Virus record (IMG/VR): IMGVR_UViG_3300042434_000795
Location: 1 to 26,441 of that record
Source of the DNA: a virus
DNA: 26,441 bases
Strand: one strand, 5' to 3'
Shown here: in pieces, positions 1-7,669 of the stretch
Layout: every line of letters starts with the position of its first letter
Numbering within the stretch: the stretch's first letter is position 1
The notes under the pieces: generated by a model
What the model saw: only the letters and a program-made list of their open reading frames with translations
Told to the model about the DNA's origin: nothing
The model's database searches: none
Program-made: the position numbers and the translations under genes

Positions 1-392
1 CAGGCACGAGCCCGATAGTTGCAGGAAGAAATTAGCGTCTCAAATCCATCCTGAGCCAATGGATTGCAGGAGTATCCATCGCACAGCTCGAAAGCGTCTT
101 CGCACGCAGTTTGGTAGGCAGGCGGAGTGCCGCACTCGACCAGCGTCCATCCGGACTGGTCGGTCTCGGCAGGGTTGAACCAGCTTGGAGATCCAGAACA
201 GCCGGTCCCTGCGCATTCGGTTTCAAGCGACGCAGATCCGACAACTGTGGTGTTGACCCGGACGCCGTTCACGACGACCGCCAGAGCACACTCGCCACAC
301 GAGCAACCGCCGCCGCAACAGCACGCCTGCTCCGTCCCCACCTTCCCGTCACGCAGGACGGGCTTGCCGTCTTGGAAGGTGATGAGCGTCAT
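1..392 (-). CDS. Cys-rich tail-tip/appendage protein, C-terminus beyond the window
   Basis: Open frame of 130 codons that runs off the left edge with no stop, so the gene is partial. It begins MTLITFQDGKPVLRDGKVG and then carries a dense cysteine cluster (Cys24, 25, 26, 30, 32, 35 in CCCGGGCSCGEC), followed by a V/T-rich stretch and more scattered cysteines (near residues 64, 69, 91, 101, 108, 112 and 125). The ATG at 392 overlaps the TGA of the preceding gene as ATGA, which supports this start. A Cys-cluster N-terminus after the tape measure and tail-tip genes is a pattern I recall from planctomycete phage structural clusters; it could bind a metal or form disulfides. The function is unknown. 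It probably belongs to the tail tip or a receptor-binding appendage by position. Confidence 0.7.
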   Translation of the reverse strand, partial: MTLITFQDGKPVLRDGKVGTEQACCCGGGCSCGECALAVVVNGVRVNTTVVGSASLETECAGTGCSGSPSWFNPAETDQSGWTLVECGTPPAYQTACEDAFELCDGYSCNPLAQDGFETLISSCNYRARA

Positions 393-1321
393 GCGCCACC
401 CCCGCCGGTGGATCCTTCCTCGCATTCAGCAATATCAAACCACTTCAAGCATCCGTTTTCGTCGTGGCCGAGAATCTGTTGCTTTGTCCCATCCCATCCC
501 GGCCATTTCGTGATGTCTTCGCCGCCGATGGTATTGCGGCAAGATCCTTCTGGCGAGCCCGCCTCGACGAGATACCACTTACCATCTGCGGCCCGCGCGA
601 TCTCTACCCACGACCCGGACTTCACGTCGCGCGACAGATTGCGGACGTCCGTGATCGTCGCGGCCGGGCTTGTCTGCGTCGGCTTGCAGGACGCCCCGGA
701 AGTGGCCTCGCCCTCCCAAATCGTGACCGTGGCACAGGTGCCGAACGCCCAGTCGGCCGTGACCTTCCCGACCCGGACTTCGCCGCCACCGTCGTCGATG
801 CGCACCAGCCCCCACACCGTCCCTGTACCGCTCTGCCGCCATAGCACGCGAGCCGGGCCGTCGGCGCCGAGCTGCAACGTCTCGCGTGATGCGTGCGGCT
901 TCGCCCTGTCGCCGGACCCGCCGCCGCCCACTGTGAGCCTGGCCTGCACCACACCCGCCACCACCACGCGGCCAATCTTGCCGGCCTTGATCGGCTCGAC
1001 GGCGATGCAAAAGGCGGCCCCGGTGGTGGCCGACGGCATCGTGCCGACAACGCACGGCATTTCCTCGAAGCTCCGCCGCTTTGTTTCGCCTTCCGAGGGG
1101 TTGATTTCGATGCCCGTGATCGCGAGCACGCCCCAGCGGTTGAGGTCGCCGCCGCTGCTGTTGCGGGCCATGATGACGTTTCGACCAGGCTCGTAGCCCG
1201 GCAGCGCCGGCCCCTTGAACCCGGTGTCCGGTCGCATCAACCCGTTGAGGAAGTTGATCTGCTCCGCGGCGATCCGCAGCTTGTCGCCCGGCTTGACGTG
1301 TTGCCGTGGATCGGTGCCCAT
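389..1321 (-). CDS. tail-tip/appendage structural protein (310 aa)
   Basis: The frame stays open far upstream, but the coding start is the ATG at 1321, which shares one base with the TAA of the previous gene (TAATG); upstream of it the frame only mirrors another gene. The product begins MGTDPRQHVKPGDKLRIAAEQINFLN, the 'V-K-P-G-D-x-L-x-I-x-A-x-x-x-N' opening seen at the N-terminus of many uncharacterised phage structural proteins downstream of tape measure genes. The middle is beta-rich (residues about 60-250). The C-terminus has WxxGTKQQILGHDENGCLKWFDIAECEE and ends in a short Gly run. It probably sits at the distal tail or is a virion-surface protein; no enzymatic motif is visible. Confidence 0.75.
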   Translation of the reverse strand: MGTDPRQHVKPGDKLRIAAEQINFLNGLMRPDTGFKGPALPGYEPGRNVIMARNSSGGDLNRWGVLAITGIEINPSEGETKRRSFEEMPCVVGTMPSATTGAAFCIAVEPIKAGKIGRVVVAGVVQARLTVGGGGSGDRAKPHASRETLQLGADGPARVLWRQSGTGTVWGLVRIDDGGGEVRVGKVTADWAFGTCATVTIWEGEATSGASCKPTQTSPAATITDVRNLSRDVKSGSWVEIARAADGKWYLVEAGSPEGSCRNTIGGEDITKWPGWDGTKQQILGHDENGCLKWFDIAECEEGSTGGGGA

Positions 1322-2250
1322 TACGCCAACCCGTTCCCGCCGGCGGCACCGGCCTGACCGTTCGCACCGGCCCGCGGCCCGCCGATAGTCCCGGCGATCA
1401 TGCCGAGCGCAGCCCAGCTCTTTTTGTGGTAGACGCGGTTCTTGTACGCGGCGATCGGCTTGCGGATCAGGGAGCCGCCGCTGCTCTCGGGCTGGTATGC
1501 GATCCACACGTGTTCCCAGCCTTCCTTCGGGAACTGCCCGATGGCCTTCACGTAGAAGTCCGTGACGTTGGCGCGTGCCTCCCAGTCGAAGGTCACGGTC
1601 ACGTAGGGCTGGTCGCCGTTCCACTGCCCGCGTCCGCCCATGAACAGGGCCTCGCCGGGGGCGAAGCAACGGAACGCGGATTGATTGACGGAGCCCGTGA
1701 GGCGGTAAACGCTGCCCACAAAATCGCAACTGATCGCGACCTGGGCCGGGATGATCCACGTCTCCGAATACCGCAGGTTCGGCCGCACCACGTCCAGCCC
1801 TTGCACGCTGTCGCCTGACACGTTGAGGGCGGATTGGAAATCCGGCGACTGGTCCGGGAAACGCTCCTCGTCGTCGAGGCCCTGCGTGATGTGCTCGGTG
1901 TTGCCGGTCGTGTCCCATGCCAGAGCGCCAGGCACGAAGTCGTCGCCACCCCCCGGAGCGTCGGCCACCTTCGGCTGAAGCGTCTGGTAGACGGCGGTGA
2001 CGTCGAAGTAGGCGTTGCCGATGCCGTTGACGTCGAGCCGCCTGCGAACCCAATACAGCCCCGCCCCGTCGCCGTTCACGTAGCTCGGAGCGTACTTCTC
2101 CATCTCGGCGACGACCTGGTTGAAGCCGCTGTCGCAGCGTCCGATCACGTACCGCCGCTTCACCTCGCGGACCTCGCCGCCCTCCGACTCGTTGCTCACG
2201 GAGCCGGACATGCTGTCCACCAGTTCGTAGACCTTGATGTTGCTGCTCAT
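1321..2250 (-). CDS. conserved phage protein following the tape measure, probable distal tail component (309 aa)
   Basis: Starts MSSNIKVYELVDSMSGSVSNESEGGEVREVKRRYVIG at an ATG overlapping the tape measure TGA by four bases (ATGA). The sequence is mixed alpha/beta with conserved-looking blocks such as YVTVTFDWEARANVTDFY, GWEHVWIAYQPE and AYKNRVYHKKSWAALG, and ends in a Gly/Ala-rich collagen-like tail (GGPRAGANGQAGAAGGNGLA). The position directly after the tape measure is where siphophages encode the distal tail protein, so a baseplate or tail-tip role is inferred from context. I do not recognise a named family. Confidence 0.75.
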   Translation of the reverse strand: MSSNIKVYELVDSMSGSVSNESEGGEVREVKRRYVIGRCDSGFNQVVAEMEKYAPSYVNGDGAGLYWVRRRLDVNGIGNAYFDVTAVYQTLQPKVADAPGGGDDFVPGALAWDTTGNTEHITQGLDDEERFPDQSPDFQSALNVSGDSVQGLDVVRPNLRYSETWIIPAQVAISCDFVGSVYRLTGSVNQSAFRCFAPGEALFMGGRGQWNGDQPYVTVTFDWEARANVTDFYVKAIGQFPKEGWEHVWIAYQPESSGGSLIRKPIAAYKNRVYHKKSWAALGMIAGTIGGPRAGANGQAGAAGGNGLA

Positions 2251-4493
2251 GAGAAGACTGGGTCGATGCCTGTTGTAAGAGCCCTCGCGATGGTGCCGAA
2301 TACGGTGCGGCTTTCTTTTGCCACTGCCAGATGCTCTGTCGAAATCTTGATGAGCGACTCAAGCCGAGAGTCAACGGAACTGAAAATCGCTTGCGTGTCT
2401 GCGACCTGGGCCACTCCAGCCATTGCGGCTTGCTGGCGAGCCGGGAGTGACGCCACAGCTTGCACGCCGCCGACTGCCGAAGAAGCGCCCGCTACGATCG
2501 GAGGCGATTGCCTTTCGGACGACGCCACGATGACGCCGTCCCGAGCCATCTGCACAAGCGTTTCAGCCATGGCGGCCGTGTTCGCGGCCGTCTGGATTGC
2601 TGGCTGCTCGAGCTTGTTCAGTTCCGGCCCGATCATGAGTCCATCGAAAGAAGACGAAAACGTTCCGACTGTTTGCCCGATAGCGTTGGCGGCGGAAGCC
2701 TGGTTTCCAGGCATGGCCGCCTCCATTGACTGCGCGGCCTCATTGGCTGCCTGCTTCAAGGCACGCCCATACGTTTCGAGTGTGATCGCCCCTTGGTCGC
2801 GAAGGTCAGCGAGCTCGGCGGCCTGGTCGGCGAACCTTTCCTCGGGAGTCCGCACGGATTCCGTGATGGACTGACCGCGCCGGATGGCGTCTTCTCGATC
2901 CTTGGCAGCCTGCTGGGCGGACTTGTCCTGCGCGTTTTGCAGTGCCGCCATCTGCTGATTGGCCTCGATTTCAGACTTGTCGAGCATCCGGCGGATGTTG
3001 ACGATGGCCTTTTCCGTCTCCTGCTCCATGCCCGCATCTTGCTTGGGCAGCGGCTTGCCCATCAGGCCAGTCATTTCCAGCCAACCGTCACTCGCCTTTT
3101 TGAACTCCGGCGACAGGTTGCGGGCGGCGACAATCGCAGCACCAATTGCGCCAGCAATCAGGCCGACCGTGAGCATTACGGGGTTCGCCGCCAGCAACGA
3201 CATCGCTCCGATTACGCCGCGGATCAGCATCGGGATCGTGCCGAGGGCAGTGCCCATCAGCGTGATCGACTTGCCGACAAGGACTACCGCCGTGCTGATA
3301 CCAAGGAGCGACAGGGCAACATTCAGGGACAACTTCGATAGCACTGGAAACTGCTGAACGATCCCTGAAACGGCATCCAGGATCAGCGAAAACAGCTCGC
3401 GAGTGCTTGCCGTTGCAGGCCCGAGCGAAGTAATCCAGGCATTCGCCAGCCGCTCCACTGCCCCCTGGAGCGATTCAAACATCCCGCTAAGACCGCTCAT
3501 CACGATCTCGTACTTCTCGGCGACGCTCTTGGATTGGCCCATCTCCTCCTTGAGCCGCCGGAACCCATCGACACCGACGCTCGAAAATGTGCTGATCGCC
3601 TTGATTCCGCGGTCGCCGAATATCTTTGCCGAAGCCTCCTGGACCTGCATCTGATCGCGGCCAGCCGTTGCGTTTGCGAACACTGCCGCGATCTGGTCGG
3701 GCGGCAGGATGTTGCCTGTCGCGGCATCACGGAAACTTCGCATCGACAGCCCGAGCGACTCAAACGCGCCCTTCGCCTCCTCCGCCGGCGCAATCAGGCG
3801 TTGCAAGAAAACCTTGTAGGCAGTGCCAGCCTCCTCGACGTTCATTCCCTTCGACAATGCGGCGAGCGCGACCGTCGTGTCGGAAAGCGTCAATCCGAGC
3901 TGTGCGGCGTAAGGAGCGACATCGCCGAACGCGGCAAACAGTCCGGCCACGCTCGTTTCAGTCGTGTCGGCAGTGGCGGAAATCGTGTCCGCGACTTCAC
4001 GGAACGAAACGCCAAAGCTGTTTGCCGCCTTGTTCATCTGCTCCGACACGACGTCCATGCCAAGCTCAGGAGCCATCTTTCCGAATTGCACGGCTGTCTC
4101 GAGTGCGCCGGACATGAGGGAGTCGAAAGTGACGCCGGCCTTTGCCAGCGACTGAAACGCCATGCCGACCTTGGTCGGTGTCGTCTGCAATTCGGCGGAC
4201 AACTGCAACACCTTCTCGCGTGCGGCGTCGAGTTGTGCTCCGGTGAGGGTGGTCGCTGCCCGCAGCCCCAGCATCGTGTCCTCAAACTGGGCGGCCGTCC
4301 TTGCGGCCAGCACCATCGGGGCAGCCATTGCGGCACCCCCAAGCCCCATTGTCGAGCCAAACGAGCTCATCGAAGAGCCGATGGCCTTCATCCGATTCTG
4401 GACCCGCGTCATCGCCTGCTGGAACGCGCCGTCCTTGGCGAAGATCTCGATGTAGGCACCGCCGGCCCGGACTGCTCCAGCACTAGCCGCCAT
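2247..4493 (-). CDS. tail tape measure protein (748 aa)
   Basis: A long helical protein with the TP901-type tape measure core at about residues 65-360 (AAQFEDTMLGLRAATTLTG..., MAFQSLAKAGVTFDSLMSGALETAVQFGKMAPELG, then SKGMNVEEAGTAYKVFLQRL). A hydrophobic block at about 388-457 (NVALSLLGISTAVVLVGK to GAIGAAIVAARN) resembles the membrane-active segments of tape measures. An Ala/Gln/Glu-rich coiled coil follows at about 490-590. The protein serves as scaffold and length ruler for the tail and is ejected with DNA. A strong Shine-Dalgarno (GGAGGTG) lies a few bases before the ATG at 4493, and the start overlaps the end of the chaperone extension, as usual. At roughly 0.15 nm per residue it would specify a tail of about 110 nm, which fits a siphovirus; a myovirus is not excluded, but I see no sheath gene. 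Confidence 0.93.
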   Translation of the reverse strand: MAASAGAVRAGGAYIEIFAKDGAFQQAMTRVQNRMKAIGSSMSSFGSTMGLGGAAMAAPMVLAARTAAQFEDTMLGLRAATTLTGAQLDAAREKVLQLSAELQTTPTKVGMAFQSLAKAGVTFDSLMSGALETAVQFGKMAPELGMDVVSEQMNKAANSFGVSFREVADTISATADTTETSVAGLFAAFGDVAPYAAQLGLTLSDTTVALAALSKGMNVEEAGTAYKVFLQRLIAPAEEAKGAFESLGLSMRSFRDAATGNILPPDQIAAVFANATAGRDQMQVQEASAKIFGDRGIKAISTFSSVGVDGFRRLKEEMGQSKSVAEKYEIVMSGLSGMFESLQGAVERLANAWITSLGPATASTRELFSLILDAVSGIVQQFPVLSKLSLNVALSLLGISTAVVLVGKSITLMGTALGTIPMLIRGVIGAMSLLAANPVMLTVGLIAGAIGAAIVAARNLSPEFKKASDGWLEMTGLMGKPLPKQDAGMEQETEKAIVNIRRMLDKSEIEANQQMAALQNAQDKSAQQAAKDREDAIRRGQSITESVRTPEERFADQAAELADLRDQGAITLETYGRALKQAANEAAQSMEAAMPGNQASAANAIGQTVGTFSSSFDGLMIGPELNKLEQPAIQTAANTAAMAETLVQMARDGVIVASSERQSPPIVAGASSAVGGVQAVASLPARQQAAMAGVAQVADTQAIFSSVDSRLESLIKISTEHLAVAKESRTVFGTIARALTTGIDPVFS

Positions 4494-4923
4494 GCTTCAC
4501 CTCCGCGGGCTTGCTCCGCCGCATGGCGAGGCCGAGGGACGCGAGCACGTCCGGCGTGGCCTCCGGGATCTCTGGCTCGGGGAGGTACGGGTGGTAGGTC
4601 GCCAGCGTCGGCGGGCTGCCCTTGTCAGGGTCGGAGTGGATGCTGGCGAGGAGCGTCATGAGCGAGGCCGTGTGATTCCAGTTTTCGTTCGACCGTCCCC
4701 ACGCCATCCAATCAAGTTCGCGGAGCGTGTATCCCCACGGGTCTACGCCGCACTGGCCGGCGAGCTCGAAGCAGAGCTCGTAAGGGTCTGGCGGATCACA
4801 GCCTCCGCATCCATCTGCTCGATCTGCTTTTCGACCACGGCGAGGGTTTCGACGCGAACCTTTTCGACCGCCGCCTTGTACCGCTCCGTCACCTTCTTCA
4901 GCAGCCCCTTCCGGGGCTCCGGG
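4483..4923 (-). CDS. tail assembly chaperone frameshift extension (T-like domain)
   Basis: This frame has no start of its own that makes sense; it is read as a -1 extension of the chaperone gene 4743-5216. The stretch after about 4805 carries a coherent domain (DPPDPYELCFELAGQCGVDPWGYTLRELDWMAWGRS...HTASLMTLLASIHS...LATYHPYLPEP) of the kind found in gpT-like chaperone domains that bind the tape measure. It ends at TAG 4483, overlapping the tape measure start. If the shift occurs at the slippery site 4929-4923, the fused product is 98 + 146 = 244 residues. The first ~40 residues of the extension are low-complexity (Gly/Arg-rich), as expected for a stretch overlapping another frame. Confidence 0.8.
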   Translation of the reverse strand, partial: PGAPEGAAEEGDGAVQGGGRKGSRRNPRRGRKADRADGCGGCDPPDPYELCFELAGQCGVDPWGYTLRELDWMAWGRSNENWNHTASLMTLLASIHSDPDKGSPPTLATYHPYLPEPEIPEATPDVLASLGLAMRRSKPAEVKHGG

Positions 4924-5216
4924 AAAAAATCGGAAAGTTCCGCCAGCAGCGCCTCCGCGGCTCCTTCGATCACCGTGCCGTCGATGCCGGCCAGGAAATC
5001 GTCGAGCGTCTTGCCGGCCGCCTCCGCCTGCGGCCGGATGGTCGAGAACAGCACCTCGCAAAACTTCACGTCGTCCGCGAAGAACGACCCGATCTTCTCG
5101 GCGCTGGCGAACAGGTCGGTGAGCCGCAGCCCGGTGTCGTCCTGGCACCGCTTGATGGTGCCGACGTTCACCGTCACCTGCCATTCCGTGCCGTCGGTGG
5201 TTTTGAAGGTTTTCAT
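4743..5216 (-). CDS. tail assembly chaperone, short form (G-like, 157 aa)
   Basis: Begins MKTFKTTDGTEWQVTVNVGTIKRCQDDTGLRLTDLF at an ATG overlapping the previous stop as ATGA; the 13 residues upstream in the frame are ignored. Residues 40-100 are helical (ADDVKFCEVLFSTIRPQAEAAGKTLDDFLAGIDG), and the C-terminal coil (LLKKVTERYKAAVEKVRVETLAVVEKQIEQMDAEA) is charged. Size, acidic helical character, the location just before the tape measure, and a second open frame at -1 with its own domain identify the G/GT chaperone pair that coats the tape measure during tail assembly. Confidence 0.85.
   Translation of the reverse strand: MKTFKTTDGTEWQVTVNVGTIKRCQDDTGLRLTDLFASAEKIGSFFADDVKFCEVLFSTIRPQAEAAGKTLDDFLAGIDGTVIEGAAEALLAELSDFFPEPRKGLLKKVTERYKAAVEKVRVETLAVVEKQIEQMDAEAVIRQTLTSSASSSPASAA
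4903..4929 (-). promoter_or_regulatory. programmed -1 ribosomal frameshift signal
   Basis: On the minus strand the heptamer T TTT TTC (4929-4923) sits in the correct X XXY YYZ register of the chaperone gene (codons GAT TTT TTC, Asp96-Phe97-Phe98). After a 4-nt spacer (CCGG) comes a perfect 6-bp hairpin, AGCCCC-GGAA-GGGGCT (4918-4903), capped by a GNRA-type tetraloop. A slip by one base leads into the frame that ends at 4483 with the T-like domain. Slippery heptamer, spacing and stem all match classic -1 frameshift sites, though a second weaker slip site nearer the stop cannot be excluded. Confidence 0.75.
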
Positions 5217-5578
5217 GGAGGTCCGTAGGTCCAGAGCTTCAGGGTCACTTCCCACGCCAGCACGCCGGCGATGGGCTGCTTGACGGCGATGTTCACCGGC
5301 ACAAAGTCGGCTTGTCCGACGTTGCTGATCCCGAGCGTCAACGGATCAGGCGGGTGCCGGTTGAACTTCGCCGCGAAATCGTCGTAGTTCTCTTTCCAGT
5401 AGATGAGCACCTTGACGGTCGCGTCGGCCGCGAGCGGCAGGGTTGACTTCCAGCCGTGCCACCACGACGTGACGTCGTGCGTGGACATGGCCATGTCGAT
5501 GTCGAGTTCCCGGACGCCTTCCAGGACCGTGCCGTCAAGCGTGAGCACCTGGTCGCGGCCGAGCTTTACCTTAGCCAC
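5213..5578 (-). CDS. tail-tube-like protein, third of three in tandem (121 aa)
   Basis: Starts with GTG at 5578 (GTG GCT AAG). Product begins MAKVKLGRDQVLTLDGTVLEGVRELDIDMAM and shows the beta-strand pattern of small tail tube proteins, ending EVTLKLWTYGPP. The opening 'x-K-L-G-R-D' is shared with the two genes upstream, which suggests duplication. The stop overlaps the chaperone start (ATGA), the usual place for a major tail protein gene. Which of the three is the real tube subunit cannot be told from sequence. No clear Shine-Dalgarno precedes the GTG. Confidence 0.75.
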   Translation of the reverse strand: MAKVKLGRDQVLTLDGTVLEGVRELDIDMAMSTHDVTSWWHGWKSTLPLAADATVKVLIYWKENYDDFAAKFNRHPPDPLTLGISNVGQADFVPVNIAVKQPIAGVLAWEVTLKLWTYGPP

Positions 5579-5590
5579 GCGGACCAGCGA

Positions 5591-5950
5591 TCACGCCGCC
5601 TCCGGCTCGGTCACTCCGTACTTCACCGTGTACTCGACCTTGCCCTTCATGTTGGGCTTTTCTTGGATGTCGAGGATCACGGCGTTGAGCGTGCTCGGCA
5701 GGCCGGCAATGTCCATCGCCCCCTCGTCACCGACGGCGCCAGTCACGTGCGTGCAGTTCACGTCGATCGAGATGTCGATGATGCCGGCCATGTGGACCAG
5801 CTCGGTGATCGCCGTCGACTTGAACACCGTGACGTCCAGGTCGGCAGCCGACACGCTGACCGTGGAGTCGATGATGTCGTCGTTTTCCACGCCCGGGAGG
5901 ACGTTGATGCAGTCGCGGCCGAGCTTGTAGGTGGTCGTTGCGGCGGGCAT
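5591..5950 (-). CDS. tail-tube-like protein, second of three in tandem (119 aa)
   Basis: ATG at 5950 is preceded by a good ribosome site (AAGGAG, 6 nt spacing). The protein starts MPAATTTYKLGRDCINVLPGVENDDIIDSTVSVSAADLDVTVFKS and ends with alternating beta strands (KGKVEYTVKYGVTEPEAA), giving the size and beta-barrel look of tail tube subunits. It shares the KLGRD opening with the gene 5213-5578. Its own ribosome site suggests separate and perhaps higher translation than its neighbours. Confidence 0.75.
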   Translation of the reverse strand: MPAATTTYKLGRDCINVLPGVENDDIIDSTVSVSAADLDVTVFKSTAITELVHMAGIIDISIDVNCTHVTGAVGDEGAMDIAGLPSTLNAVILDIQEKPNMKGKVEYTVKYGVTEPEAA

Positions 5951-5962
5951 GAAAACTCCTTG

Positions 5963-6343
5963 TTACGAGCGGTAGTCGCTGGGGCCGACCGTGACCTGAT
6001 TGGCGGTCTCGCTCGCCACGCCGGGCTTCATCGTGACCTTGTACGTGACCACGCCCTCCTGCGGCTCCTCACGGTTGGCGGTCAGGCAGATCACGTCCTT
6101 GGCCGTGCCACCGTTGACGACGAGCGAATAGCTCTGCCCGATCACCATCGAGGTCGTCGCGGTGGCGAGCACCGTGCCCTCGAACGTGTAGTCGGGGATG
6201 CCGCCCTTGACCTTCTTGATCGGCTTCGCGCCGGATCGCGTGGTGGTGTCGATGCCCTCGGCGGACCGTGCGACCGTGAGGTCGGACACGCCTACCAGGC
6301 CGGAAAGAGTCCAGTCTTTGCCGAGGTTGATCGTGGCTGCCAT
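5963..6343 (-). CDS. tail-tube-like protein, first of three in tandem (126 aa)
   Basis: The chosen start is the ATG at 6343 (MAATINLGKDWTLSGLVGVSDLTVARSAEGIDTTTRSG), with GAGAGGG just upstream; the 13 extra residues in the open frame come from intergenic sequence. The product is beta-rich, with TFEGTVLATATTSMVIGQSYSLVV in the middle and VVTYKVTMKPGVASE near the end, typical of small tail tube folds. 'INLGKD' aligns with 'YKLGRD' and 'VKLGRD' of the next two genes. Position between tail completion genes and the chaperones supports a tube role. Confidence 0.75.
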   Translation of the reverse strand: MAATINLGKDWTLSGLVGVSDLTVARSAEGIDTTTRSGAKPIKKVKGGIPDYTFEGTVLATATTSMVIGQSYSLVVNGGTAKDVICLTANREEPQEGVVTYKVTMKPGVASETANQVTVGPSDYRS

Positions 6344-6413
6344 CTGGCCCTCTCGCCGGTGTCCGGGCGGCCTTTGCCGCACCTGAACATCAGTCTACCG
6401 GTGGCCTGTGGTG

Positions 6414-7172
6414 TCAGAGCCCGCCGACCTTGAAGCGGTTGGCGAACTCCTTGGCAATCCGCCCGGAGGCGATGGCGTTCTTCATCGCGGGCCGCATGTA
6501 CGGCCGCTCGGGGTAGGGGAACGTCTCCTGGAACCGCGTTCGCTCCCAGCGGTCCTTGCGCTTCGGCTCGCGGCCGATCCTCCAGTATCCGATGATGCCG
6601 CTGCGGTAGGACCGCGGCCACCGCGGGATCCACGCCCAGCCCTGCATCTGCTCGCGGCCGCCGAACTCGTGCAGGCTCGCGAGCCAGGCCGCCGACGGCG
6701 CCCCCTGCCCGACCACCACCGATTCGCTCGTCGGATCGAAGGCGAACACGATGCCAGGCTTGTCGCGGAGGTTGCCGCGGTGGGTGTGCGGCGGCGTTCC
6801 GGGTGCCGACGGGGCCTTGGCCTGGATCTCCAGGAGCCGCCGCCGCAGCTGGTTGGCCTGCCGCCGGTTGCCGCTGGCCTCGCTCATCCCGATCAGGTCG
6901 CGGATCGACTGGTCGGGGTTTTCCGTCATCACCTTGAGCTTCGGCCGGGCCATGCCCATCCGCTTGATCGACCGCCGGGCGAGCTGCATGACCACCGAGC
7001 CCGACCGGTAGAGGGCCTTGTGGGTCATCTTCGACAGGGTGTTTTTAACCACCGCCCGGTCGAAGAAGTAGTTGTAGTTGATGCCGGCAGGGATGCCGGG
7101 AAACGCGGACGAAATGCCCGCCGTGGAATTGCTGAACGGGATCAGGGCGGGGGACCGCGGGATCAGAGCCAT
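6414..7172 (-). CDS. HK97 gp10-like tail completion/neck protein (252 aa)
   Basis: The C-terminal half has the family signature: a conserved LHEFGG (around residue 165), then FPYPERPYMRPAMKNAI (around 217-234), matching the 'L-H-E-F-G ... P-F-L/M-R-P-A' pattern of HK97 gp10-like and Mu gpG-like virion morphogenesis proteins. Upstream is a basic helical region (RKS/RRRLLEIQ). ATG 7172 lies 8 nt after the previous stop with a GAGGT ribosome site. The protein is longer than typical family members (about 110-160 residues) because of an N-terminal ~70-residue extension that I do not recognise. Role: completing the tail's head-proximal end. Confidence 0.75.
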   Translation of the reverse strand: MALIPRSPALIPFSNSTAGISSAFPGIPAGINYNYFFDRAVVKNTLSKMTHKALYRSGSVVMQLARRSIKRMGMARPKLKVMTENPDQSIRDLIGMSEASGNRRQANQLRRRLLEIQAKAPSAPGTPPHTHRGNLRDKPGIVFAFDPTSESVVVGQGAPSAAWLASLHEFGGREQMQGWAWIPRWPRSYRSGIIGYWRIGREPKRKDRWERTRFQETFPYPERPYMRPAMKNAIASGRIAKEFANRFKVGGL

Positions 7173-7180
7173 GGCCTACC

Positions 7181-7666
7181 TCACGGTGCGGGCGGCGGCG
7201 CGAGCTTGTTCATCCCGACCATGTAGGTCACTTCGATCTGCGACAGGAACACGTTTCGTTCCTGGAGCGCCTCCACGTCGTAGGGCACCGGCTGGCCGAT
7301 GTCGAGCCAGTCGGCTGCCTCCAGGTCGTCGAGCGGGAGCAGCTCGCTGCGGATCGCGTCCATGATCGCCTGGTTCAGATCCTCGAGGTCTTGGATCTCC
7401 TGCTCGCTGCCGACATGCTTGGCGATCACGATGCCGACCGTGAGCTCGAAGAAGTCGGCCCCCCGCGGTGCCTGTTGCCGCTGGTTGATCTGCACCGGCC
7501 CGGGCACGACCGACACCTTCAGCGTGCCCAGGTCGGTGAGGTCGTAGTCCGGCTTCCGCCGCCAGGCGGCTTCGATGGTCGAGAGCGTGCCCGGCCAGGA
7601 GTAGCCCGACAGGGCCTCCGCGAGCTTCTGCCCAACGAGCCGCTGGATGTGTGGATCGGCTGGCAT
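7181..7666 (-). CDS. probable tail completion/neck protein (161 aa)
   Basis: Begins MPADPHIQRLVGQKLAEALSGYSWPGTLSTIEAAWRRKPDYDLTDLGTLKVSVVPGP and contains FFELTVGIVIAKHV and ERNVFLSQIEVTYMV strands. Small alpha-beta-beta proteins of this sort, with one gene between head joiner and tail tube genes, act as tail completion or tail terminator proteins. ATG 7666 is preceded by GAGG and lies 3 nt after the stop of the 38-residue gene. Family assignment is by position and overall pattern only. Confidence 0.65.
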   Translation of the reverse strand: MPADPHIQRLVGQKLAEALSGYSWPGTLSTIEAAWRRKPDYDLTDLGTLKVSVVPGPVQINQRQQAPRGADFFELTVGIVIAKHVGSEQEIQDLEDLNQAIMDAIRSELLPLDDLEAADWLDIGQPVPYDVEALQERNVFLSQIEVTYMVGMNKLAPPPAP

Positions 7667-7669
7667 GAT

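Noticed and set aside
1322-2374. Upstream extension of the 310-residue tail-tip gene into a 661-residue frame
   Set aside because: The added part overlaps the gene 1321-2250 in another frame, is Arg-rich and low in structure, and the ATG at 1321 fits the TAATG junction.
4483-5184. Independent 233-residue gene in the second chaperone frame
   Set aside because: The first two thirds are Gly/Arg-rich shadow translation; only the C-terminal domain is sensible, and a slippery site explains access to it.
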